Below are positions 33,222 to 41,682 of a DNA stretch of 54,938 nt, in pieces (the stretch's first letter is position 1; every line of letters begins with the position of its first letter). The stretch is from contig CAKZJB010000038.1 of NCBI GenBank assembly GCA_936940865.1, positions 1 through 54,938 of the forward strand, read 5' to 3'. The notes under the pieces are model-generated. The model saw only the letters and a program-made list of their open reading frames with translations. It did no database searches and was not told the origin of the DNA. Source of the stretch: an uncultured Asticcacaulis sp. GTDB taxonomy: Bacteria > Pseudomonadota > Alphaproteobacteria > Caulobacterales > Caulobacteraceae. The position numbers and the translations under genes were made by a program.

Positions 33222-35171
33222 ATGGCGTCATTTAAGACAAACCCGATCAGTCTGAAGGAGCTTTTGCTGGACTGCGAAGCCGGCAATATTCAGTTGCCGG
33301 ACTTTCAGCGCAGCTGGGTGTGGGACGAAGACCGGATCAAAAGCCTGATCGCCTCGGTGTCCCAGGCTTTTCCAGTTGGCGCTCTGATGGCGCTGGATAT
33401 GAAGCCTGGCGCAGACGAGACCTTTGCGAGGCGGCCGGTGCAGGGCGCGCCGGAGTCAGCGACGGCACGCAAGCCGAAGCAATTGTTGCTCGACGGGCAA
33501 CAGCGCATGACATCGCTTTACCAAACGTGCGTGCGCCGTGAGGTGGTGACGACGATCACGCCGCGCCAAAAGGAGGTTAAGCGCTGGTTCTACATCGATA
33601 TACTCGCGTCGCTGAAGCCGGACGGCAATCGCGAGGAAGCCATCGTCGGTGTCCCAGAGGATCGTAAGGTTAAATCGAATTTCGATCGAACGGTCGAGCT
33701 CGACCTGTCGACGCAGGAACTGGAATTCGAAAAGCTGATGTTTCCGCTGAACCAGGTCTTCGATTACGACGGGTGGCAGACAGCTTTCATGCAGCACTAT
33801 CTGGCCAAAGACCAGTCCGACAAGCTGACCCTGTTCTTTGAGTTCAAAAAACGGGTCCTTGATAATTTCACGACATACCAAGTTCCGGTCATCGCCCTCG
33901 ACGACCAGACATCGCACGCTGCCGTGTGCCTGGTGTTCGAAAAGGTCAATACCGGCGGCAAGCCGCTCGACGCCTTCGAACTGGTCACGGCTATGTACGC
34001 CGCCCAGGGGCATCGCCTACGCGACGACTGGTTGGGGGCGGATGGAAAGCCCGGCTTGCAACAAAGGCTGATGCTTTTCGGTCGCGCCGCAGAGCAGAGA
34101 TATGGCCTCCTGGAAAAGGTCGCCAGCACGGACGTGCTGCAGGCCATTTCATTGCTGCACACGGCTAAGGTCCGGGAAGACGAAATCGCCTCCGGAAAAA
34201 AAGAAAGTGATCTGTCGGCCGTGCGGGCCACACGCCAATCTCTTCTGGACTTGCCCCTGGAAGCTTACAAGACCTACTGCGAAGGCGTTGAGCAAGGCTT
34301 CAAGAATGTCGCCAAGTTCCTGCGGCAACTCCATGTACATCGCGTTATCGATCTGCCGTACCAAGGGCAACTCGTACCCCTCGCGGCGATCCTGGCCAAG
34401 ATTGGCGCCAAATGGGATCACACGACGGTCAAGGACAAGCTGGCCCGCTGGTACTGGTGCGGCATATTCGGTGAGCTTTATGGATCGGCGATCGAATCCC
34501 GTTTTGCCAAGGATATTCTTGAGGTGCCGCTGTGGCTCGATGGCGGGCCTGAACCATCGACAGTGCGTGATGGTGTTTTTCGGGCTGAACGAATGCGGTC
34601 CATGCGGACTCGGCAGTCGGCCGCCTATAAGGGTATTCATGCGCTCCTGATGGGCGAAGGCGCGATCGACTTCCGCTCGGGGCAGCATTTCACCGACACG
34701 ATCTTCTTTGATGAAGGCGTGGATATTCATCACATTTTCCCGTGGGACTGGTGTAAGAAAGCCGGCCTGGCCGCGCCGGCATTCGATACGGTGGTCAACA
34801 AGACGCCGCTTGGGTACCGCACCAATCGCATCCTCGGCGGCGTGGCGCCGTCGCGATACCTGGAACGGCTTGAGAATGGCTATGGTGACGTTCCGCCCAT
34901 CGAACGGTCAAAGCTCGATGCCTATCTGCTAAGCCATTGCATAAATCCCGACCTGCTGCGGACAGATCAGTTCGACGCCTTTATGGCCGATCGCGAACAG
35001 CGCCTGCTGGCCCTCATTTCCAAGGCGACAGGACACCAGATCGTCAAGGCCGGCGCTGTGCCGGAAGAAGGGACTGATGTGGTCGATCCCGAGGCTGATC
35101 CCGAAATCGCAATGCCGGTCGACTCTGATCTGGACACCGAAGCGCAACCCGACGTGGCCATGGGCGTATAA
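33222..35171 (+). CDS. DUF262 / HNH-like protein (GmrSD-type)
   Basis: 649 residues. The N-terminal DUF262 domain has the ParB-like pattern ISLKELLLDCEAGNIQLPDF, QRSWVWDEDRI and LLLDGQQRMTSLY (DGQQR at 91-95). The C-terminal region contains DIHHIFPWDW (near 502) followed by NKTPLGYRTNRI, an HNH/DUF1524-like nuclease motif. DUF262-DUF1524 proteins include GmrSD, which cuts DNA with modified bases using nucleotide hydrolysis, and SspE-like partners of DNA modification systems. Here the gene sits between Res and Mod. An accessory nuclease for DNA escaping type III restriction, or a toxin controlled by modification, are both possible. Confidence 0.88.
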   Translation: MASFKTNPISLKELLLDCEAGNIQLPDFQRSWVWDEDRIKSLIASVSQAFPVGALMALDMKPGADETFARRPVQGAPESATARKPKQLLLDGQQRMTSLYQTCVRREVVTTITPRQKEVKRWFYIDILASLKPDGNREEAIVGVPEDRKVKSNFDRTVELDLSTQELEFEKLMFPLNQVFDYDGWQTAFMQHYLAKDQSDKLTLFFEFKKRVLDNFTTYQVPVIALDDQTSHAAVCLVFEKVNTGGKPLDAFELVTAMYAAQGHRLRDDWLGADGKPGLQQRLMLFGRAAEQRYGLLEKVASTDVLQAISLLHTAKVREDEIASGKKESDLSAVRATRQSLLDLPLEAYKTYCEGVEQGFKNVAKFLRQLHVHRVIDLPYQGQLVPLAAILAKIGAKWDHTTVKDKLARWYWCGIFGELYGSAIESRFAKDILEVPLWLDGGPEPSTVRDGVFRAERMRSMRTRQSAAYKGIHALLMGEGAIDFRSGQHFTDTIFFDEGVDIHHIFPWDWCKKAGLAAPAFDTVVNKTPLGYRTNRILGGVAPSRYLERLENGYGDVPPIERSKLDAYLLSHCINPDLLRTDQFDAFMADREQRLLALISKATGHQIVKAGAVPEEGTDVVDPEADPEIAMPVDSDLDTEAQPDVAMGV

Positions 35172-35173
35172 AG

Positions 35174-35896
35174 ATGGACGCGAGCGAACAACGCGCCCTG
35201 GACGCGATCTGCCAGGCCTACTGGTGGTATAAGACCTTTGATGAGATTGAACTCTTGCGCCTGAACAACGGCCCGATGACGGCGGATGCGGCGCGGCGCA
35301 TCGCGAAGATTTATAGCGTCGCGCGAAACATACCGCAAAATCCTCCTGATCTTAACGTTGCCAACTACAGTCAAGTAGCGGCAGCTTTAAACGCATTGTC
35401 CAATGCATGGCCAAACACCTTGGTCGGGCGTGCAGAAGCCTGTGATGCAGCTGCTGGTGCGTTGCAGTTTCCAGCCATACCGCGTTCGGCGTTTTCAAAG
35501 CTGATGTGGTTTCTCAAGCCCGAGGGCTGGACGCTGTTTGACAGTTATGCCGCAAGAGGAGCGGGGATAGGCGGTATTCCTGGAGCGGTTTCATTTGTTC
35601 AGTTTTACACGCGGTTGCAGGGCGCCCAGTTCGGTCAAATGGCAGCTAATTTTTGGAACACGTTGGCGTCCCATCAGTTGCCGCCAAGTCTTGCAGAACG
35701 CATTGTCGACTGGGCTCTGATGCAAGCCGGTGGGCGTCGCAACCCTTGCGACGGACCGGCGTGGACCAACGCCTTTCTCCAGACTTTAGCGCCCGGCATC
35801 GCGGTTGTGTTGCGCACCGTAGCGCGCGAAATTGCCCTTCCCCTTACTGAATTCCTCGCCCGCGTACAAAATCCCCAAGGTTTACCCAATGGCTAA
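35174..35896 (+). CDS. Unknown 240-aa protein between DUF262 and Mod genes
   Basis: Begins 2 bp after the DUF262 stop and overlaps the Mod start by 8 bp, so it is coupled to both. The protein is helical and soluble. The stretch AIPRSAFSKLMWFLKPEGW, then LFDSYAARG, resembles the helix-hairpin-helix region of OGG-like DNA glycosylase-fold proteins (SKxLxFLxPxxxPxxDxxa), some of which occur in defence operons. The match is short, and no catalytic Lys/Asp pair can be assigned safely. I treat the function as unknown. Confidence 0.75.
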   Translation: MDASEQRALDAICQAYWWYKTFDEIELLRLNNGPMTADAARRIAKIYSVARNIPQNPPDLNVANYSQVAAALNALSNAWPNTLVGRAEACDAAAGALQFPAIPRSAFSKLMWFLKPEGWTLFDSYAARGAGIGGIPGAVSFVQFYTRLQGAQFGQMAANFWNTLASHQLPPSLAERIVDWALMQAGGRRNPCDGPAWTNAFLQTLAPGIAVVLRTVAREIALPLTEFLARVQNPQGLPNG

Positions 35897-38780
35897 GAAG
35901 CCCCTCGAAGTTGACAGCTTGAAGCACACGGACGCGACGCGGCGGAATATTCCGACGGCCGAGTTCGAAAGCCTGATGCGCGACGAAGACAAGACGCCGG
36001 TGCAGATCGCCTATGAGCGGCGCAACCGCGATCTTGATCCGCAACTGGTGTGGCGCGGCAAGGACGAGCAGGACCAGGGCGATCTGGTCGTGTCGGCGCC
36101 GCCGCTCTATATCCAGGAGAAGGTGCACGCCAAGGTCCTGATCGACGAGTTGAAGCGCGAAACCGAGGCGCGCAAGGCTGCGAAGGTCCAGCCTTCGGGC
36201 ACCATCGACATGTTTGCCGACTTCAACGGTCTGCCGGATATCGAGGCGCGGACGGAGTTCTATCGCCACGACCAGCACTGGGCCAATCGCATGATTTCGG
36301 GTGACAGCCTGTCGGTCATGGCGTCGTTAGCAGAGCGCGAAGGCCTGCGCGGCCAAGTGCAGTGCATCTATTTCGACCCTCCCTACGGCATCAAATTCAA
36401 CTCGAACTTCCAATGGTCGACGACGTCGCGCGACGTGAAAGACGGCGACAAGAGCCAGATCACGCGCGAACCTGAACAGGTGCGCGCCTTTCGCGACACC
36501 TGGAAGGACGGCATTCACTCGTACCTGACCTATCTGCGAGACCGCCTGACCGTGGCGCGTGACCTCCTGAGCGACAGCGGCAGCATCTTTGTGCAGATTG
36601 GAGACGAGAACGTCCACCGCGTGCGGGCATTGATGGATGAAGTGTTCGGGGACGAGAATTTCGTTTCGTTAATTACCTTTGTAAAGACTAGCGGCCAAAC
36701 AGACAACTTGCTGTCCTCGGTGTCTGACTACATCGTTTGGTTTTCGAAAAACAAAGCTTCATCAAAGTTTCGGCGACCAATAATTGAGCGAACCGTTGAA
36801 GAAGCAGCAGATGGCGCATACCGAAAGGTCAGGCTTGCGGATGGCACTAGCCGCATGATGACGAAGGAAGAGCGTGAGAATCCGAACCTGATACCGGAAG
36901 GCGCAAAGCTCTATCGCCAACAAATCATGACAAGTCAGAGTCCAGGAACAAGATACTTCGTTCCGCATGAAGGCTCCAGCGTTGGTCCGTCAACTGGCTA
37001 TTGGAAGACCCAAGAAAGTTCCATGCCCCGACTCCAGAGATCGCAGCGAGTTGAAGCCGGGGGTAAAACCTTGAGCTATATCAGATTTGCGGAAGACTAC
37101 CCGATTTCGGTGATTAACAATAACTGGACGGATGTTGGTTGGTCGCTCGGTGGCGACAAAACATATGTGGTGCAAACTGGCACCCGCGTCATTGAGCGCT
37201 GCATTCTTATGACCACCGATCCGGGAGATCTGGTACTCGATCCGACCTGTGGATCGGGCACTACGGCCTATGTCGCCGAGCAGTGGGGGCGGCGCTGGAT
37301 CACCATAGATACGTCACGCGTCGCAATCGCGCTGGCCCGTTCGCGACTGATGGGCGCCCGATATGCCTACTACTTGTTGGCCGACAGCAAGGAAGGGCAG
37401 CAGAAGGAAGCTGAACTCACGCGCACGGTACCGGCCCTGACCACGACCCACGGCAATATCCGCCAGGGCTTTGTCTATGACCGCGTCCCGCATATCACGC
37501 TGAAATCTATCGCCAACAATGCCGAAATCGATGTGATATGGGAGCGGCTTCAGCCGGCGGTCGAAACCGCCCGCGCGTCATTGAATGCTGCGCTAAGCGG
37601 CCACGCTACACCGCTTAAGATCGAAACTGGCGGACGGGCCGGGCAGAAAATCGACTTTACTGGAGGTGGTGAAGTCAAGCTGCCGTCCGGCGAAATGGCG
37701 CCGGCCAATGGCTTTATGGAATGGGAAATCCCCCGTGAGGCGCCGTCCGACTGGCCGGCGGCCGCCACGACCGCACTGGCTGCCTTTTGGGAGGCGCGTA
37801 TTGCCCGGCAACGCGAAATCGACGCGTCGATTGCCGCCAAGGCCGATTTTGAATACCTGTACGACAAGCCATATATCGACAAGAACAAAGTACGCGTTGC
37901 TGGCCCCTTTACCGTCGAAAGCCTGTCGCCGCACCGGACGCTGGCAGTCGACTGGGATGACGAGCTGATCGATCCGAAGGGCTTCCAGGAGCCCGGCGAC
38001 GAATTCCAGCATGTCCAGGATTTCCCGTCGATGATCCTGGAGAACCTGAAGGCCGCCGGCGTCCAGCAGGCGCACAAGGAAGACCGGATTACGTTTACCG
38101 CCCTGACCGGCTGGCCCGGCGAATATATTTGCGCGGAAGGACGGTATGAGGAGGGCGACAAGGAACGGCGCGCCGGTATCTTTATCGGGCCTGAGTTCGG
38201 CACGGTATCGCGCCCCGATCTGGTGGCTGCGGCGCGCGAGGCCGGCGACGCCGGTTTCGACGTCCTGATCGCCTGCGCCTTCAACTACGACGCCCATTCG
38301 TCCGAATTCGAAAAGCTGGGCCGCGTGCCGGTGCTGAAAGCCCGGATGAACCCCGACCTGCATATGGCGAAGGACCTGAAATCAACAGGCGCCGGCAACC
38401 TGTTCGTTATCTTCGGCGAGCCCGATATCGAGGTTATCGATGCTGGCCGTGACATGATCCAGGTCAAGGTCGCCGGCGTCGATGTCTTCAAACCGCAGAG
38501 CGGCGAGGTGGTCTCCGAAGGGACAGACGGCATCGCGCTGTGGATGCTCGACACCGACTATAACGAAGAAAGCTTCTTCGTCCGCCACGCCTACTTCCTG
38601 GGCGCTAACGACCCCTACAAGGCGCTCAAGACATCGCTGAAAGCCGAGATCGACGAAGAGGCCTGGGAGTCTCTCTACAGCGACACGTCCCGGCCGTTCG
38701 CGCGCCCGGCATCGCGGCGCATCGCGGTGAAGGTCATCAACCACCTCGGCGACGAGGTCATGAAGGTGTTTGCTGTTTAA
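35889..38780 (+). CDS. Type III-like site-specific DNA methyltransferase (Mod)
   Basis: 963 residues from ATG 35889 inside the end of the previous gene. Catalytic motif DPPY (163-166) precedes the AdoMet-binding motif DPTCGSGTT (near 450), the order of beta-class N6-adenine/N4-cytosine methyltransferases such as type III Mod. The region between (about 230-440) should contain target recognition. A long C-terminal part (about 530-960) ends RIAVKVINHLGDEVMKVFAV, typical of the large Mod proteins paired with Res of this kind. It would protect host DNA and give sequence specificity to Res. The segment at about 36660-37230 is more AT-rich than its flanks, suggesting an exchanged recognition region. 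Confidence 0.92.
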   Translation: MAKKPLEVDSLKHTDATRRNIPTAEFESLMRDEDKTPVQIAYERRNRDLDPQLVWRGKDEQDQGDLVVSAPPLYIQEKVHAKVLIDELKRETEARKAAKVQPSGTIDMFADFNGLPDIEARTEFYRHDQHWANRMISGDSLSVMASLAEREGLRGQVQCIYFDPPYGIKFNSNFQWSTTSRDVKDGDKSQITREPEQVRAFRDTWKDGIHSYLTYLRDRLTVARDLLSDSGSIFVQIGDENVHRVRALMDEVFGDENFVSLITFVKTSGQTDNLLSSVSDYIVWFSKNKASSKFRRPIIERTVEEAADGAYRKVRLADGTSRMMTKEERENPNLIPEGAKLYRQQIMTSQSPGTRYFVPHEGSSVGPSTGYWKTQESSMPRLQRSQRVEAGGKTLSYIRFAEDYPISVINNNWTDVGWSLGGDKTYVVQTGTRVIERCILMTTDPGDLVLDPTCGSGTTAYVAEQWGRRWITIDTSRVAIALARSRLMGARYAYYLLADSKEGQQKEAELTRTVPALTTTHGNIRQGFVYDRVPHITLKSIANNAEIDVIWERLQPAVETARASLNAALSGHATPLKIETGGRAGQKIDFTGGGEVKLPSGEMAPANGFMEWEIPREAPSDWPAAATTALAAFWEARIARQREIDASIAAKADFEYLYDKPYIDKNKVRVAGPFTVESLSPHRTLAVDWDDELIDPKGFQEPGDEFQHVQDFPSMILENLKAAGVQQAHKEDRITFTALTGWPGEYICAEGRYEEGDKERRAGIFIGPEFGTVSRPDLVAAAREAGDAGFDVLIACAFNYDAHSSEFEKLGRVPVLKARMNPDLHMAKDLKSTGAGNLFVIFGEPDIEVIDAGRDMIQVKVAGVDVFKPQSGEVVSEGTDGIALWMLDTDYNEESFFVRHAYFLGANDPYKALKTSLKAEIDEEAWESLYSDTSRPFARPASRRIAVKVINHLGDEVMKVFAV

Positions 38781-38805
38781 ATCGAAGCAACAAGGGGAGG
38801 GTGAG

Positions 38806-39378
38806 ATGCGAGGATTTAAGATTGCCAATTGGGGTGCCGAGACGCCGGTCGATGTGCCTAATGCCGCCGGCCGACCGCTATTCGAGCAGGTTGAATTAAA
38901 TTGGGCGCGACCGACCTTCTGGAGAAAAGGGGAAGGTCGCCCGACTTTTGATTGCGATGAGCCGTTTGTGTACGCACTCGTACACAATCACGGCAATGCT
39001 AGAACCAGGGACCGAATAGTCTATATCGGGCTGACGACGTCGCCCCGAACACGGTTCGGAAATCATGAACGAGCCGCAGAGATCGTGAGCAGGCGAGGCG
39101 AGGTTAAGTTCTCATATGCTCCTGTAAAGCTCTCAGGCCGTAACCTGGCTGACCGCATAGGGCCAGCGCTCGAGGAAATCGAGCACCTTTTGATTTGGGC
39201 TGCATGGCCTAATCTCGAAAATGAGAAGAAGATGTTCACCTTGCCGGGGATGGGGACCAATGGCGGGAATGCTTGGCACATCATCAACAAGGGCTACCGC
39301 TTTGCTGGCCAGATGCCGCGAGAAATCGCGTATCCGTGGATGATTGTTAAGCCGGGCCGTGTGCCTAGCGCGAGATAA
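38806..39378 (+). CDS. GIY-YIG-like nuclease-domain protein
   Basis: 190 residues from ATG 38806, with AGGGGAGG at the ideal distance. Residues 55-90 carry the GIY-YIG arrangement: FVYALVHNHG, then RIVYIGLTTSPRTRFGNH. Downstream are a conserved Glu helix (ALEEIEHLLIWAAW) and LENEKK, the likely metal-binding Glu. Such single-domain nucleases occur in homing, repair and restriction contexts. It follows Mod after 25 bp in the same direction. A role in restriction is inferred from position; the first Y-I-G element is degenerate (VYALV). Confidence 0.7.
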   Translation: MRGFKIANWGAETPVDVPNAAGRPLFEQVELNWARPTFWRKGEGRPTFDCDEPFVYALVHNHGNARTRDRIVYIGLTTSPRTRFGNHERAAEIVSRRGEVKFSYAPVKLSGRNLADRIGPALEEIEHLLIWAAWPNLENEKKMFTLPGMGTNGGNAWHIINKGYRFAGQMPREIAYPWMIVKPGRVPSAR

Positions 39379-39456
39379 GGTGCACCGTTCACAGCTGCAC
39401 TGATCGTTACGATACGTCCAGTTGCTCGTTGGATTTGCCACGCGAAAGCCATTGGT

Positions 39457-41568
39457 ATGGAATTCAGAATAGCCGATACCTTCACGGATAGCCTTGGCCG
39501 GCTGACCGCCCAGGAACAGAAGGCGGTCAAGACGACGGCGTTTGACCTGCAACTCAATCCGGCGGCGCCTGGGTTTTCATTCCACCGCATCGATCGCAGC
39601 AAGGACGAGAATTTCTGGTCGGTGCGGGTCAATGCCGATATTCGGCTGATCATTCACAAGACGGCACAGAGTTTCCTCCTCGCCTATGTCGATCATCATG
39701 ACGCTGCCTATAAATGGGCGGAGAAGCGCCGGCTGGATCGCCATCCCGTCACCGGCGCGATGCAACTGGTGCAAATCCGCGAGCGGGTTGAAGACGCCGA
39801 CATCTATGGTTCGCCTGCGCCTTCCGTCTCCGCCAAGCCGAAGCTATTCGACAATCTGCGCAAGTTCGAGGTCATGGCGTTCGGCGTGCCCGAGGACTGG
39901 GTGGACGATGTGCGCAACGCCACCGAAGACACCTTGTTTGACGTCATCGAGCATCTGCCCCAGGAGGCGCAGGAAGCGCTGTTGCGCATGGCGGTTGGCG
40001 AACAGGCCACGCCAACCGTACCGTCGCGGCGGCCGCCGGAGCCGGAGGCGAATGTCCTCGGCTTCCAGATTACGCCATCGGAGCAAGAGGCTTTTTCCCA
40101 CCCCGACGCGCAGCGGCGTTTCCGCCTGGTGGCGACATCGGAAGACTTGCAACGGGCGCTGGATTATCCGTGGGAGAAGTGGACGGTCTTCCTGCACCCG
40201 GAACAGGAAGCCTTGGTCGCCCGCACTTTCGGCGGGCCCGTCCGGGTTTCGGGCTCCGCGGGTACAGGCAAGACCATTGTCGCCCTGCACCGTGCCGTCC
40301 ATCTGGCGCAGACGTCCGACACTGCGCGCGTCCTGTTGACGACGTTTTCCATGGGGCTGGCAAACGCATTGGCGAGTCGCCTGCATATCTTGACGGACGG
40401 TCAGGACCAGGTTCACGACCGCGTAACGGTGAAAGCCTTGTCGAGTGTCGGCTACGACCTCTACGCGCAGCTTTTCGGCCAGCCAAATATCGCCAGCGCG
40501 TCCCAGGTCCGTAATCTGGTTACGGCGGCCGGCAAGGCCGTCGAAGGTCACCGCTTTTCAGCCGCTTTCCTGTACAATGAATGGAACGAGGTCGTCGACG
40601 CCTGGCAGTTGCATGACTGGGAAGCTTATCGCGATGTTAGCCGTATCGGCCGAAAGGCGCGTATAGGCGGCAAGCAGCGCGAAACCCTGTGGTCGATTTT
40701 TGAAATCGTCCGAAGCGACCTGCATACGCGCCAGTTGGTCACCTGGGCCGATCTCTTCGGCCGTTTGAGCGAGCATTATCGTGAGAAAGCCACTAAGGCC
40801 TTCGACTTTGCGGTGGTGGACGAGGCTCAGGATCTGGGCGTAGCGGAGGCGCGCTTTATCGCAGCCGCCATTGGCACCGAAGGCAACCAGCTCTTCCTTG
40901 CGGGCGACCTTGGGCAGCGTATCTTCCAGAAGCCCTTCTCGTGGAAGGCGTTGGGCCTGGATGTCCGTGGCCGGTCTTATACTTTGCGCATCAATTACCG
41001 GACGTCGCGTCAAATCCGGTCGCTGGCCGACAGGCTGCTGCCGGGGGCGGTCAGCGACGTCGACGGCATTACGGAAAGCCGGAAGGGTACAGTATCGCTG
41101 TTTGAAGGGCCGGAACCCGACATCCGCACCTTTCCCGACGAATCTCAAGAAGCGACGGCGGTGGGGGATTGGATTCGAAGTCATATTTCCAGCGGGCTAA
41201 ACGCCGGCGAAATTGCAATATTTGTCCGATCCGATGCCGAGATCGGCCGGGCGCGGAAGGCCGCAGCGGCGGCTGGCGTGGCGGCGAGCGTTCTTGACGA
41301 CCGACTGGAAACTGAAACCGATCGCCTGAACATTGGGACAATGCACTTTGCCAAGGGCCTGGAGTTCAAAGCTGTTGCCGTCATGGCCTGCGACGATGAA
41401 GTGATACCGGATCAAGATCGCGTCGAGACAGTAACCGATGAAGCCGAGCTCGAAGAGGTTTATAATACCGAACGCCACCTTCTGTATGTCGCCTGTACCC
41501 GGGCTCGCGACCATTTGCTGGTGACGGGCGTCGAGCCTGCGTCGGAATTCCTGGGCGATCTCCGATAG
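39457..41568 (+). CDS. UvrD-type helicase with N-terminal RelE/ParE-like domain
   Basis: 703 residues. The first ~105 residues look like a RelE/ParE-type fold: FWSVRVNADIRLIIHKTAQS, FLLAYVDHHDAAYKWAEKR. A linker is followed by superfamily 1 helicase motifs: Walker A GSAGTGKT (266-273), DEAQ box VVDEAQDLG (near 455), LRINYRTSRQIRSLA, THIGTM-like NIGTMHFAKGLEFKAV, and LLYVACTRARDHLL. The helicase part is smaller than UvrD itself. The toxin-like domain could act on RNA or merely bind a partner. It lies between the restriction genes and druH, in the same direction, 78 and 114 bp from its neighbours. Confidence 0.85.
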   Translation: MEFRIADTFTDSLGRLTAQEQKAVKTTAFDLQLNPAAPGFSFHRIDRSKDENFWSVRVNADIRLIIHKTAQSFLLAYVDHHDAAYKWAEKRRLDRHPVTGAMQLVQIRERVEDADIYGSPAPSVSAKPKLFDNLRKFEVMAFGVPEDWVDDVRNATEDTLFDVIEHLPQEAQEALLRMAVGEQATPTVPSRRPPEPEANVLGFQITPSEQEAFSHPDAQRRFRLVATSEDLQRALDYPWEKWTVFLHPEQEALVARTFGGPVRVSGSAGTGKTIVALHRAVHLAQTSDTARVLLTTFSMGLANALASRLHILTDGQDQVHDRVTVKALSSVGYDLYAQLFGQPNIASASQVRNLVTAAGKAVEGHRFSAAFLYNEWNEVVDAWQLHDWEAYRDVSRIGRKARIGGKQRETLWSIFEIVRSDLHTRQLVTWADLFGRLSEHYREKATKAFDFAVVDEAQDLGVAEARFIAAAIGTEGNQLFLAGDLGQRIFQKPFSWKALGLDVRGRSYTLRINYRTSRQIRSLADRLLPGAVSDVDGITESRKGTVSLFEGPEPDIRTFPDESQEATAVGDWIRSHISSGLNAGEIAIFVRSDAEIGRARKAAAAAGVAASVLDDRLETETDRLNIGTMHFAKGLEFKAVAVMACDDEVIPDQDRVETVTDEAELEEVYNTERHLLYVACTRARDHLLVTGVEPASEFLGDLR

Positions 41569-41682
41569 CGCGCCTCGCCTCGGACACAGGCTCACCGCAG
41601 TAGTTGCGCCAGAAAACGTGAAAAGCTCGCATAAGGTGATATTTACCGTTATCTTAGCGGTGGGCTGACTCGGGGGGAGCGC

